Assembly (NCBI RefSeq): GCF_006385555.1
Contig: NZ_CP041036.1
Coordinates: forward strand, 1,674,001 to 1,738,000
Length of the DNA: 64,000 nucleotides
Origin: Shewanella polaris
GTDB lineage: Bacteria; Pseudomonadota; Gammaproteobacteria; Enterobacterales; Shewanellaceae
Reading direction: 5' to 3'
This document shows, one piece after another, positions 45,313-52,987 of this stretch. The notes below the pieces were generated by a model. It searched no databases, was not told the origin of the DNA, and was given only the letters and a program-made list of their open reading frames with translations. The first letter of the stretch is position 1; each line of letters opens with the position of its first letter. The position numbers and the translations under genes were made by a program.

Positions 45313-46605
45313 TTGCTAATAAGTAAGATTATGGGCTTCCAAAGGCCTGATGTAAGTTCGTTGAACTTGCCAAACTTGCACAAGAAAATATTGCTAGCAA
45401 GTGTGTTTGTTGTCGGGGCTGCATTATTATGGCCAACACAACAAGAGTTTTCATCACAACGTATTCCAGTGGCAATCGATATCGATTCTTTATTGCCACA
45501 TATTGCTCAACAAGATCAATCACCTGTAATTGTTTATCAAGCTAAACCGATTTTAAATCACGTGATCGAAAGCGGAGATACCTTAAGTAAAATCTTCGAA
45601 TTAGCGGGAATAGACCAACGCACTATGTATAAAGTACTTGAAGCCGATTTAGAGGTTCTGGCTTTAGATACATTATTGCCGGGCAACCGTATCCAATTTT
45701 GGGGCAATGCTAACGGTGAGTTAGAAAAGTTAGAACTGTATTTTAATCCTGCACATCAAGTGGTTTTTACCCGTTTTCAAGATGGTAGCTATGAAGTAAA
45801 AGACATTAATATTGATGGTGTTTGGCAAAATCGCATTGTCGGTGGCGAAATCAACGGTTCTTTTTATGTCTCAGCTAAAAATGCTGGCTTAAGCGCCGCT
45901 GAAATTCAAAAAGTTGAATCAGTATTAAAGACTAAATTAAACTTTTCTCGTGAGTTACGTGCCGGTGATACTTTCTCTGTATTAGTCAATGATCAGTTTG
46001 TTGAAGGAGAACCATCAGGGATCACCTCAATAGAAGGTATTCGTATTAATACTGGGCGTCGCGACATTACAGCGTTTCAAAATACTGATGGCAACTATTA
46101 CGACATGAATGGCCAGAGTTTAACTCCGGCTTTTCAACGTATTCCCTTAAAAAGACAGTATCGTTTAAGCTCTCGTTTTAATCCTAATCGTAAACACCCA
46201 ATCACGGGGCGTGTTCGTCCTCATAATGGTACTGACTTTGCTGTTCCAGTAGGAACTCAAGTGGTCGCGCCTGGTGATGGTGTCGTGACACTGGTGAAGA
46301 AGCATGCTTTTGCGGGTAACTATATTGTCATTGAGCATGATAATAAGGTACGTACTCGTTACCTGCATTTGTCAAAATTTTTGGTTAAACGTGGTCAACG
46401 GGTAAAACGAGGTCAGTTGATTGGATTATCGGGTAATACTGGAGCTTCAACGGGTCCTCACTTACATTATGAATATATTGTTAATGGCCATCCAGTTGAT
46501 GCGATGAAAGCCAAAATTGCAGAAGCTAAAGTATTACCACAAAAACAACTACAAGCCTTTCAAACTTTGGTACGTAGCCGTAGCATGATGATGGACTTAG
46601 GCTAA
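45313..46605 (+). CDS. M23 murein endopeptidase, MepM/YebA-like
   Basis: A 430-residue periplasmic peptidoglycan hydrolase anchored by one N-terminal membrane helix (about residues 26-41). A LysM/OapA-like domain follows near residue 80 (VIESGDTLSKIFELAGI). The LytM catalytic domain starts around 290, with HNGTDFAVPVGT (zinc ligands His and Asp) and the later GPHLHYEY. These residues are intact, so an active D,D-endopeptidase is expected. The frame opens with TTG at 45313, which has AGGGTGG upstream; the ATG at 45331 is an alternative start. A strong terminator follows. Confidence 0.9.
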   Translation: MLISKIMGFQRPDVSSLNLPNLHKKILLASVFVVGAALLWPTQQEFSSQRIPVAIDIDSLLPHIAQQDQSPVIVYQAKPILNHVIESGDTLSKIFELAGIDQRTMYKVLEADLEVLALDTLLPGNRIQFWGNANGELEKLELYFNPAHQVVFTRFQDGSYEVKDINIDGVWQNRIVGGEINGSFYVSAKNAGLSAAEIQKVESVLKTKLNFSRELRAGDTFSVLVNDQFVEGEPSGITSIEGIRINTGRRDITAFQNTDGNYYDMNGQSLTPAFQRIPLKRQYRLSSRFNPNRKHPITGRVRPHNGTDFAVPVGTQVVAPGDGVVTLVKKHAFAGNYIVIEHDNKVRTRYLHLSKFLVKRGQRVKRGQLIGLSGNTGASTGPHLHYEYIVNGHPVDAMKAKIAEAKVLPQKQLQAFQTLVRSRSMMMDLG

Positions 46606-46647
46606 TTAACAGAGACTTCTTACAGAGGTATCGTTGTGATGAATATT

Positions 46648-46677
46648 AAATGCAGCCAATTGGCTGCATTTTTTTAT
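46648..46677 (+). terminator. Intrinsic terminator of the M23 peptidase gene
   Basis: A perfect palindrome from AAATGCAGCC to GGCTGCATTT is followed by a T-run. It marks the last backbone feature before the RHS island. Confidence 0.9.
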
Positions 46678-46728
46678 GGGTATTTGATAGCTGAACCATG
46701 GTTCATACTTATGGCCAGCGACCACTAC

Positions 46729-46923
46729 ATCTGACTTTCAACGCGATACGACCTCTGGCGAGGCCGACTTTGGGGGGCATGACTATCGAACCCGATGTGA
46801 CTTTAGCTCTGAAGACACGCCAAATGAGCCTATTTGGCGGTTGAGTTCGTTGTCTATAACCAGCGAAATAGTTAGCCTAATGATTTTTACTATAGGAGGT
46901 ATCATCATTATCTTTTTGTCTTT
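46729..46923 (+). pseudogene. Decayed remnant of a cassette-3-type RHS tip plus its small membrane gene
   Basis: Bases 46729-46846 align by eye with 52495-52618 (inside the C-terminal tip of the third mini-RHS copy), and 46850-46923 align with about 52796-52876 (inside its small downstream membrane gene). The stretch between is deleted, and small indels break the frames. Shared strings include CCAAATGAGCCTATTT and AACCAGCGAAATAGTTAGCC. It has no start codon and cannot encode either protein. It shows that an older cassette of the same type once stood to the left of the present array. Confidence 0.8.
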
Positions 46924-47307
46924 ATGAACGACAAGCTTATTGCAAAGGATGGTACTGGAAATACAAACACGGCCGCACTTTCAGCGCCAACGGCCAGCAT
47001 GACCTGTAACCCAAGTTCATGCCAAACCACTAAGACGGGGTCTGGTACTGCATCAATCACCCTAACCTTAAGCAAAAGTTGTCCTAAGGGGTGCGAAACC
47101 GAATGGTATTACACAGGCCATTCGATTTTCAACAATACGGGTGGGGTTAGCCCAAAAACGTTCAGTTACTACTGTCGTAATGTAAGTGAAAGTAAAACGG
47201 GTACCGTTGGGGCAATCATCACAGATAATTCGACGGGACTAACGACGAAGGTGTCTAAATCACTCACAATAACGTGCAAAGTATCAGGCGGTGGTATCGA
47301 GCTATGA
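46924..47307 (+). CDS. Unknown protein or C-terminal fragment, translationally coupled to mini-RHS copy 1
   Basis: An open frame of 127 codons with balanced composition, four Cys pairs and a beta-rich pattern (SMTCNPSSCQTTKTGSG, SKSCPKGCETEWYYTGHS, TITCKVSGGGIEL), like one or two Ig-type domains. The ATG at 46924 sits exactly at the end of the decayed remnant and has no ribosome-binding site nearby. It is therefore probably the 3' part of a larger gene. The stop overlaps the next ATG (ATGA), so the two genes are coupled. Only its last ~58 bases reappear ahead of RHS copies 2 and 3. Confidence 0.5.
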   Translation: MNDKLIAKDGTGNTNTAALSAPTASMTCNPSSCQTTKTGSGTASITLTLSKSCPKGCETEWYYTGHSIFNNTGGVSPKTFSYYCRNVSESKTGTVGAIITDNSTGLTTKVSKSLTITCKVSGGGIEL

Positions 47308-48149
47308 AAAATCTATTACAAATTTTAGCGATGTTGATATTATTTCCCAGTAGCATTGCGGTTGCGGGAGTGACATTTGTACACAGCGATTTATTAGGCT
47401 CACCGGTTGCAGAAACCAATAGTGCAGGACAAATCGTTACGCTTTCACATTACAAAGCCTTTGGTGAAGAAATCGAACAGAAGCGTGATGACGTAGGTTA
47501 TACCGGTCATAAATATGATGCTGATTTGGGCCTGAGTTATATGCAGGCACGATACTATGATCCAGTCATAGGTCGTTTTTATTCGAATGATCCTATCGGA
47601 TATCGTGATGTACATAGCTTTAATAGATATGCGTATGCGAATAATAATCCATATAAATATACAGATCCTACAGGTATGAGTTCGTATAACCCTCAAGGCA
47701 TGGTTCAAAATGTTCAAGGTTTACGTGAAAGCATACCTAAAAGTGGAATAGTCGATGCAACAACGGTTAAAGTTGGTATGGGGGCGGGCTTACAAGTGAA
47801 AACTCAAAATGTTCCTGGAGTTGGTTCATTTGACGCTGGTGGCTCTGTTGCGGTATCAAGCGTGATGACTACTGATAAAGCAGCTCAAGGTATTGAGTTT
47901 AGTGCTGATGCAGGTTTAAATGCTAGTGACTCTACAGGCTCAATGACTGGTAAAGTGCAACTTGGTAAGGCTGAAGCACTGGTTCAACCTCAAAATGGTA
48001 CAATGACCACCAAAACAGAAGGTGCGAAAGCCACAGGCACACTAAATGCTGGTAATACTTCTGTTGATAATAGCGGAAAGGTGAAAGTTGGTGGACATAT
48101 TGGCTTAATAAAGGTCGAAGTAGAAGTTGATACTAGCAAGCTTAATTAA
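47304..48149 (+). CDS. Mini-RHS protein, copy 1 (signal peptide, last RHS core, variable tip)
   Basis: A 281-residue product. Residues 1-22 form a Sec signal peptide (MKNLLQILAMLILFPSS, then IAVAG). Next is a single RHS-associated core (VHSDLLGSPVAETNSAGQ, HKYDADLGLSYMQARYYDP, GRFYSNDPIGY), then FNRYAYANNNPYKYTDPTG. The last ~145 residues are a Gly/Thr/Val-rich tip with no recognised fold. Full RHS proteins are about ten times longer with many YD repeats; here only the hyperconserved end is kept. This copy retains an intact ATG, unlike copies 2 and 3. Two small membrane genes follow. A toxin role for the tip is inferred from family context only. Confidence 0.75.
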   Translation: MKNLLQILAMLILFPSSIAVAGVTFVHSDLLGSPVAETNSAGQIVTLSHYKAFGEEIEQKRDDVGYTGHKYDADLGLSYMQARYYDPVIGRFYSNDPIGYRDVHSFNRYAYANNNPYKYTDPTGMSSYNPQGMVQNVQGLRESIPKSGIVDATTVKVGMGAGLQVKTQNVPGVGSFDAGGSVAVSSVMTTDKAAQGIEFSADAGLNASDSTGSMTGKVQLGKAEALVQPQNGTMTTKTEGAKATGTLNAGNTSVDNSGKVKVGGHIGLIKVEVEVDTSKLN

Positions 48150-48162
48150 AGGGGTAGTTATT

Positions 48163-48456
48163 TTGACGATATGGAAAAATTTGATACTTACTTGGGTGTT
48201 AGTTTTAGGAGCAATTATTTTGTATTCTATTGCTGTTACTGGTGGAGTAAATGCAAATGATAACTCTAGATATCTTGGTATTTTCTTTTGGGTTATTACA
48301 ATACTAGTTAGTATTTATCCGCTAGGTTATTTAATATATAAAAGACAAGAATATGATACATTCGAAACTATTAAGTTTTTTATTATTGCTTTGCTTTGCC
48401 CTTTTATAGGTAGTATTTATTTGTTTTTTAAAAACAATAAGAATAGAAGTAAATGA
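48163..48456 (+). CDS. Small membrane protein after mini-RHS copy 1 (possible immunity partner)
   Basis: A 97-residue protein with three hydrophobic segments, ending in a basic FFKNNKNRSK tail. I start it at the TTG at 48163, since AAAGGGG lies eight bases upstream and immediately follows the RHS stop; the frame extends to 48127 inside the RHS gene. No family is recognised. The position directly behind an RHS tip is where immunity genes lie in polymorphic toxin loci, and a membrane immunity protein would suit a membrane-acting tip. This role is an inference. Confidence 0.6.
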   Translation: MTIWKNLILTWVLVLGAIILYSIAVTGGVNANDNSRYLGIFFWVITILVSIYPLGYLIYKRQEYDTFETIKFFIIALLCPFIGSIYLFFKNNKNRSK

Positions 48457-48710
48457 ATTTTTATGAATCGGATATAGCGTTTTTCCTGTTTTTTCTTTTT
48501 GGGATAAATGCTTTAGTTAGAGGAAGTATTTCATTCCAATTCGAAGCAGGAAAAAAAGGTGTCAATACACTTTTGACAGAGAAGCCCTCATATAAAAGAG
48601 GGCATAACATTACTGGTTGGAAGGCTCGTAGTATTGGTCTCATATCTCTTATTTTAAGTGCGATAATTCATTTTTTTATGAAAAGTGGAGAAGTGATATT
48701 TTCATTGTAA
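48453..48710 (+). CDS. Second small membrane protein of cassette 1
   Basis: An 85-residue protein. Its ATG overlaps the stop of the preceding gene (ATGA), so it is translated with it. Hydrophobic segments lie at about residues 8-24 and 62-76, with a basic segment (KPSYKRGHNITGWKARS) between. No family is recognised. It could be a second component of the putative immunity function or a passenger gene. Confidence 0.55.
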   Translation: MNFYESDIAFFLFFLFGINALVRGSISFQFEAGKKGVNTLLTEKPSYKRGHNITGWKARSIGLISLILSAIIHFFMKSGEVIFSL

Positions 48711-48787
48711 ACTTTATAGTTAAAGCTCTCATAAACGGGAATTTATTATAATATGACAACCTTAATTCATAATTAGGAAGGAAACAT

Positions 48788-49285
48788 ATGGCAAACATAC
48801 TTTTAAGGCTATTGGGAGTTATTATGCTGTTAGCATCATATTCATCCAATGCTTCATTGGTTATTACAGCCTCACAAATTAATGAAATTAACGATAAACT
48901 TGCAAAAGCAGCCAGTAATTGTGATTTTAAAGCATCAACAAAATTTTACTTTAAAAATACTAAATTTTTTAACTACTCATTAATTAGTGGAGTAGAGTCG
49001 GTAGAAGAACAAAATTTTGATGAAGCGATTACATCAATTAAAGATGCAATGGCCGCTTGCCCTCTCAAGTTAGATAGAGAAGAACCTATTGTTGAAGATA
49101 TTAAGGTTGACGATTCTGGGCAATCAGCCGAATTTATATTTGAGTCCTTACATTATTTAAGGGCAAAAGATGGAACTATGTATCAAAGTCATGCTAAGGG
49201 GAAAACGATATTTGGCGTTATTGACGGACGTATTGTTATTTTAGAATCGCATTACAAAGGCTTGTCGTTTGAAGTGGTAGAGTAA
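48788..49285 (+). CDS. Exported protein of unknown function, end of cassette 1
   Basis: A 165-residue protein with a clear signal peptide (about residues 1-22, ending SYSSNAS) and an excellent ribosome-binding site AGGAAGG before the ATG. The mature part alternates helix and strand and ends in KGKTIFGVIDGRIVILESHYKGLSFEV, a pattern seen in NTF2-like or DUF4440-type folds, but that likeness is weak. It is the last gene before the cassette terminator. Confidence 0.6.
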   Translation: MANILLRLLGVIMLLASYSSNASLVITASQINEINDKLAKAASNCDFKASTKFYFKNTKFFNYSLISGVESVEEQNFDEAITSIKDAMAACPLKLDREEPIVEDIKVDDSGQSAEFIFESLHYLRAKDGTMYQSHAKGKTIFGVIDGRIVILESHYKGLSFEVVE

Positions 49286-49312
49286 GAAAAATAATTAATA
49301 CTTTTGATTCCT

Positions 49313-49351
49313 AAGCCCCTTATGAGGAGATCTCATAAGGGGCTTTATTTT
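49313..49351 (+). terminator. Terminator closing cassette 1
   Basis: A perfect 14-bp stem AAGCCCCTTATGAG with a five-base loop is followed by a T-rich stretch. It runs straight into the 31-bp cassette-end repeat. Confidence 0.92.
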
Positions 49352-49371
49352 TGGCTGCTTTTGAAGCCAAA
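49341..49371 (+). repeat. 31-bp cassette-end repeat, copy i
   Basis: The 31-bp sequence beginning GGCTTTATTTTTGGC and ending GAAGCCAAA recurs at 51710-51740 and 52957-52987, each time at the end of an RHS cassette. It contains a small hairpin (TTGGCT...AGCCAA). Confidence 0.9.
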
Positions 49372-49405
49372 GGGATTGATGGTTTCTTGCGCAACAATAA
49401 AAGTA

Positions 49406-49493
49406 AAATAAAAGTGGACTGCCACAATAAATCGTGTGATTTAACATCTTCTACTAAACTCAAAAAAGTTTTAAATGTAGGAGTTTGTTATGC
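49406..49493 (+). repeat. 88-bp leader repeat, copy A
   Basis: This begins AAATAAAAGTGGACTGCCAC and ends GTTATGC. It is an imperfect copy of the leader of the transposase gene at 53394 and is directly followed by copy B in tandem. It carries the transposase ribosome-binding site and start codon but no transposase body. Confidence 0.9.
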
Positions 49494-49581
49494 AAATAAA
49501 AGTGGACAGCCACAATAAATCGCGTGATTTAACATCTTCTACTAAACTCAAAAAAGTTTTAAATGTAGGAGTTTGTTATGC
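49494..49581 (+). repeat. 88-bp leader repeat, copy B (left end of cassette 2)
   Basis: In tandem with copy A, from which it differs by eye at two positions. It holds a small hairpin (GTGG-ACAG-CCAC) near its left end. It starts the 432-bp block shared with cassette 3 and is followed by a nine-codon frame (MPEEYGHSF) that replaces the transposase. Confidence 0.9.
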
Positions 49582-49649
49582 CAGAAGAATATGGCCACTC
49601 ATTCTAATTACCGTATCTAAATCACTCACAATAACGTGCAAAGTATCAG

Positions 49650-50582
49650 GTGGTGGTATCGAGCTATGAAATTCTAATACAAATTTTAGTGATGTTGATA
49701 TTATTTACCAGTAGCATTGCGGTTGCGGGAGTGACATTTGTACACAGCGATTTATTAGGCTCACCGGTTGCAGAAACCAATAGTGCAGGACAAATCGTTA
49801 CGCTTTCACATTACAAAGCCTTTGGTGAAGAAATCGAACAGAAGCGTGATGACGTAGGTTATACCGGTCATAAATATGATGCTGATTTGGGCCTGAGTTA
49901 TATGCAGGCACGATACTATGATCCAGTTATCGGGCGGTTTTATTCGAATGATCCTGTTGGATACGCAGGTAACCCACACAGCTTTAATCGATACGCATAC
50001 GCAAATAATAACCCGTATAAATATACTGATCCCAACGGAGAGTTTCCGGTATTGGGGTTTATTGCTGGTGTAGCATTAGAAGTGACAAGACAAGCCTTAA
50101 CTGGTGAAATAAAGGATACTAGTTTTTCAGGGATTGCAAAAAATGTGGGTAAAGCTCTAGTTTCTGGTGCAGCAGGGGCTACAGGTGCAGGATTGGCCTC
50201 AAAAGCAGCATCGTTGAGTTTAGCGGGAAGGACGGCTGTGAATACTGCTGGAGGTGCTGCTATAGGAGCAAGTTCAACAGTAGCCAATAATGCGATTGAT
50301 GGCAAAAATCTGACTGATAATGTAGGGACAGGTGCATTAATAGGCTCTGCGGCAGGAGCTGCTGGTTCATTAGTGGGAGATGGTATAGATGCAGCGAAGA
50401 CAATGGTAAATCAAAAAGCATTTAATAAACTGTCAGTGTCTGACCAAAATTTAATACAACATGTAAAACAAGCTACAGGTACTTCATCGTCCAATACCGT
50501 AGGTGTTGCAGATGCAGTTGGCAATGCAGTTGCTAATTCTAATGGAGTAGCTGACTCTTGTGGGGTACAAAAAGAATGTTAA
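49650..50582 (+). CDS. Mini-RHS protein, copy 2, with damaged start
   Basis: The RHS core is nearly identical at DNA level to copy 1 up to the YYDP codons, then diverges. The tip is an Ala/Gly-rich, glycine-zipper-like segment (GAAGATGAGLASKAASL, GALIGSAAGAAGSLVGDG) ending in a Cys-containing tail (VADSCGVQKEC). Compared with copy 1 there is a 1-nt deletion just after the original ATG, which now reads into TAA after three codons. The frame is open only from GTG 49650 or ATG 49692, which lack good ribosome-binding sites and the basic start of the signal peptide. Expression is therefore doubtful. Confidence 0.65.
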   Translation: MVVSSYEILIQILVMLILFTSSIAVAGVTFVHSDLLGSPVAETNSAGQIVTLSHYKAFGEEIEQKRDDVGYTGHKYDADLGLSYMQARYYDPVIGRFYSNDPVGYAGNPHSFNRYAYANNNPYKYTDPNGEFPVLGFIAGVALEVTRQALTGEIKDTSFSGIAKNVGKALVSGAAGATGAGLASKAASLSLAGRTAVNTAGGAAIGASSTVANNAIDGKNLTDNVGTGALIGSAAGAAGSLVGDGIDAAKTMVNQKAFNKLSVSDQNLIQHVKQATGTSSSNTVGVADAVGNAVANSNGVADSCGVQKEC

Positions 50583-50824
50583 AAAAAGAGAAGAGTCAAG
50601 GACGATTTTATTTGTATCTGTCTGCTTCTTTGGATGGTTTGGGAATTATTCTATTAGGTATCGTACTTGAGATATTGCTTCGGTTGGGTATTTACTTTGA
50701 CTTATTAAAGCCCGGATTGGAGTGGTTTGTGTTTATGTCCTTGTTATGCTTCGGTGGCGCTTGGGCTTTAATTAAACTTTTACTGCTCTGGATAAAAATC
50801 CGAAAATATGACACACAATCCTAA
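50576..50824 (+). CDS. Small membrane protein after mini-RHS copy 2 (possible immunity partner)
   Basis: An 82-residue protein starting at the ATG at 50576, overlapping the RHS stop by seven bases. It has a basic N-terminus (MLKKEKSQGRFYLY) and two hydrophobic segments (about residues 17-38 and 50-71), then a basic tail. It is not similar in sequence to the small proteins of cassettes 1 and 3, as expected if each tip has its own partner. The function is inferred from position. Confidence 0.6.
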   Translation: MLKKEKSQGRFYLYLSASLDGLGIILLGIVLEILLRLGIYFDLLKPGLEWFVFMSLLCFGGAWALIKLLLLWIKIRKYDTQS

Positions 50825-50838
50825 GCATTTTTGAATCC

Positions 50839-50880
50839 AAAGCCTCGCACTCGCTGACTTAGCTGAGGGGCTTTGTTTTA
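50839..50880 (+). terminator. Hairpin terminator after cassette-2 partner gene
   Basis: An AAAGCCTC...GAGGGGCTTT stem is followed by TGTTTTA. The left half (CCAAAGCCTCGCACTCG) recurs at 51657-51673 in the next terminator. Confidence 0.7.
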
Positions 50881-51062
50881 TCTGGCTTGGGAGTTTGAGT
50901 TTTTTTCAAGGAAGAGGGGCCAGCTTTGAATCCAACCTAATTGATTTAGGGGGTAATGGCAGAGACAATTAAATAATTGTCTCTAACGCTTAATTAATTT
51001 TTGTAAAAATGACAGTGTGTTAACTTTCTCAAGCATTTCCACTTTTAAGAGGTAAAATTTAA

Positions 51063-51641
51063 GTGCAAGAAGAGAAAGTCACATGGCTACAGTTGCTACT
51101 AGGCACATTGTTATTGTCTATTGCGTTAATAATAAACTATGTAACACCAGCGTTTTCGTTATTCGATGGAAAAATTGATGAACGAGCAATGGCTCACGCG
51201 ATTGGGTTTGCGTCAATGACTGTTTTTGGGTTTGGTTGGTTAAATCTAAAAAGGAACCAAGCTTTGGTCATAATAAGTATTTCCTTTATAGGTGGACTGG
51301 CTATTGCCAAGTTCTATTCACCTAGTTTGGCTAAATTGTTAATAACATTAACTATTTTTAGTATTGTTAACCTGTTTTCGCCATTTTTCTTTAACTATCT
51401 GAAAGATAAATTTAAATATGTATCATTGGCGTTTGTATTTATAGCGGTTGTTTTTACTTCATTCTACTGGGAAATTCATGTTCAACCGAACTTAGGCGGA
51501 TATCCAGACCTTCTGCCAAGGTATTATGTCCAATTTCAGCTTGCAATGGATTTAGTAGGAATAATACTAGGATTGGTATTAATCATACGCTCAAATCGAC
51601 AGTTCTTTTTAAAATGCCATAATGAAGCAAAAGCGCCATAA
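51063..51641 (+). CDS. Multi-pass membrane protein of unknown function
   Basis: A 192-residue protein with about six hydrophobic segments that starts with GTG, with AAGAGG eleven bases upstream. It has no recognisable family. It sits inside cassette 2 between two terminators and may be a passenger or a second partner of the copy 2 tip. The C-terminus is short and basic (IIRSNRQFFLKCHNEAKAP). Confidence 0.6.
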   Translation: MQEEKVTWLQLLLGTLLLSIALIINYVTPAFSLFDGKIDERAMAHAIGFASMTVFGFGWLNLKRNQALVIISISFIGGLAIAKFYSPSLAKLLITLTIFSIVNLFSPFFFNYLKDKFKYVSLAFVFIAVVFTSFYWEIHVQPNLGGYPDLLPRYYVQFQLAMDLVGIILGLVLIIRSNRQFFLKCHNEAKAP

Positions 51642-51658
51642 CAACCGCAATTGAATCC

Positions 51659-51690
51659 AAAGCCTCGCACTCGCGGGGCTTTTTTTTGTT
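51659..51690 (+). terminator. Terminator at the end of cassette 2
   Basis: An AAAGCCTCGCACTCGCGGGGCTTT hairpin is followed by TTTTT. The 31-bp cassette-end repeat follows at 51710. Confidence 0.85.
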
Positions 51691-51709
51691 TTCAAGTCTA
51701 CTAGCAAAT

Positions 51710-51740
51710 GGCTTTATTTTTGGCTGCTTTTGAAGCCAAA
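51710..51740 (+). repeat. 31-bp cassette-end repeat, copy ii
   Basis: Same 31 bases as at 49341 and 52957. It lies 25 bases before the next 88-bp leader repeat. Confidence 0.9.
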
Positions 51741-51765
51741 GGGAAAACCTTTTTATGGTAAATAT

Positions 51766-51853
51766 AAATAAAAGTGGACAGCCACAATAAATCGCGTGAT
51801 TTAACATCTTCTACTAAACTCAAAAAAGTTTTAAATGTAGGAGTTTGTTATGC
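51766..51853 (+). repeat. 88-bp leader repeat, copy C (left end of cassette 3)
   Basis: Nearly identical to copy B and again followed by the nine-codon MPEAYGHSF-type frame instead of transposase. Confidence 0.9.
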
Positions 51854-51921
51854 CAGAAGCATATGGCCACTCATTCTAATTACCGTATCTAAATCACTCA
51901 CAATAACGTGCAAAGTATCAG

Positions 51922-52728
51922 GTGGTGGTATCGAGCTATGAAATTCTAATACAAATTTTAGTGATGTTGATATTATTTACCAGTAGCATTGCGGTTGCGG
52001 GAGTGACATTTGTACACAGCGACTTATTAGGCTCACCGGTTGCAGAAACCAATAGTGCAGGACAAATCGTTACGCTTTCACATTACAAAGGCTTTGGTGA
52101 AGAAATCGAATAGAAGCGTGATGACGTAGGTTATACCGGTCATAAATATGATGCTGATTTGGGCCTGAGTTATATGCAGGCACGATACTATGATCCACTT
52201 ATAGGCCGTTTTTATTCGAATGATCCGATTGGGTTTAAAAATGTTCACAACTTTAATCGTTATGCTTATGCTAACAATAATCCGTATAAGTACATAGATC
52301 CTGATGGGAAAGATACGCTAGCTATTGGAGTTGATGTTGAGGCTATTTTACCTATTGGAGGAGGCGGGCAAGCGGGAGGATTTATAAATTATGATAAAGG
52401 TGTGATAACTATTGGGACTTTTACCGAAACTAAAGTATCTGCTGGAGAGGACATTGGTGTAAGTGTATCTATCCAAGGTTCAGGTGGTGGTTTATCTGAC
52501 TTTCAAGGCGATGCAGTAACTGCCGAGGCTGACTTTGGGGTCATCACTATCGAACCTGGTGCGACTTTAGACTCTGAAGGCATGCCAAATGAGCCTATTT
52601 TTGGGGTTGAGTTTGGTCTAGGCTTACCAGCAGGAGGTTCTGGTAACCATCTTACTACAACAATCGAAGACAGCATTAGTATAGATATTTCGCCTGTAAT
52701 AAAGGCTGTGGAGGAATGGATTGAATGA
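51922..52728 (+). pseudogene. Mini-RHS copy 3, broken by an in-frame TAG
   Basis: The DNA matches copy 2 over 432 bp (51766-52197) with about four differences seen by eye. One changes CAG to TAG at 52111, cutting the core after GFGEEIE. The original ATG is also lost by the same 1-nt deletion as in copy 2. Downstream, the frame is open from 52114 to 52728 and keeps YMQARYYDPLIGRFYSNDPIGF followed by a Gly-rich tip (IGGGGQAGGFINYDKG ... EDSISIDISPVIKAVEEW). A product could arise only by read-through or internal initiation near the ATG at 52159. Confidence 0.8.
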
Positions 52729-52921
52729 ATTTAATTATCTAAGCAAATTTAAGTGGTTTACTTTATTTGTTTGCATTTTGCTTATGACCTTAGTTTTGTC
52801 ATCTATAACCAGCGAAATAGTTAGCCTAGTGATCTTTACTATAGGAGGTATCATCATTATCTTTTTGTCTTTTTATGCTGACAATAATAGATGGGAATGG
52901 CCTCCTCGGTGGAAGAAGTAA
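52721..52921 (+). CDS. Small membrane protein after mini-RHS copy 3 (possible immunity partner)
   Basis: A 66-residue protein with two hydrophobic segments (about 10-28 and 33-50) and a Trp/Arg-rich end (NNRWEWPPRWKK). It starts with TTG at 52721, strongly supported by GGAGG six bases upstream, and overlaps the RHS stop. A decayed copy of this gene lies at 46850-46923. No family is recognised, and its role is inferred from its place behind the tip. Confidence 0.65.
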   Translation: MNEFNYLSKFKWFTLFVCILLMTLVLSSITSEIVSLVIFTIGGIIIIFLSFYADNNRWEWPPRWKK

Positions 52922-52942
52922 ACAGGCTGTAAATTTTTACCT

Positions 52943-52966
52943 AAAGCCCCTCGCGGGGCTTTATTT
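52943..52966 (+). terminator. Terminator closing cassette 3
   Basis: An AAAGCCCC-TCGC-GGGGCTTT hairpin followed by a T-rich run, merging into the 31-bp end repeat. Confidence 0.88.
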
Positions 52967-52987
52967 TTGGCTGCTTTTGAAGCCAAA
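52957..52987 (+). repeat. 31-bp cassette-end repeat, copy iii
   Basis: The third copy of the 31-bp end sequence; the array stops here. Confidence 0.9.

Noticed and set aside
49341..52987. Integron attC sites at cassette ends
   Set aside because: The 31-bp repeats are short, lack the attC core-site pattern, and no integrase gene is present in the window.
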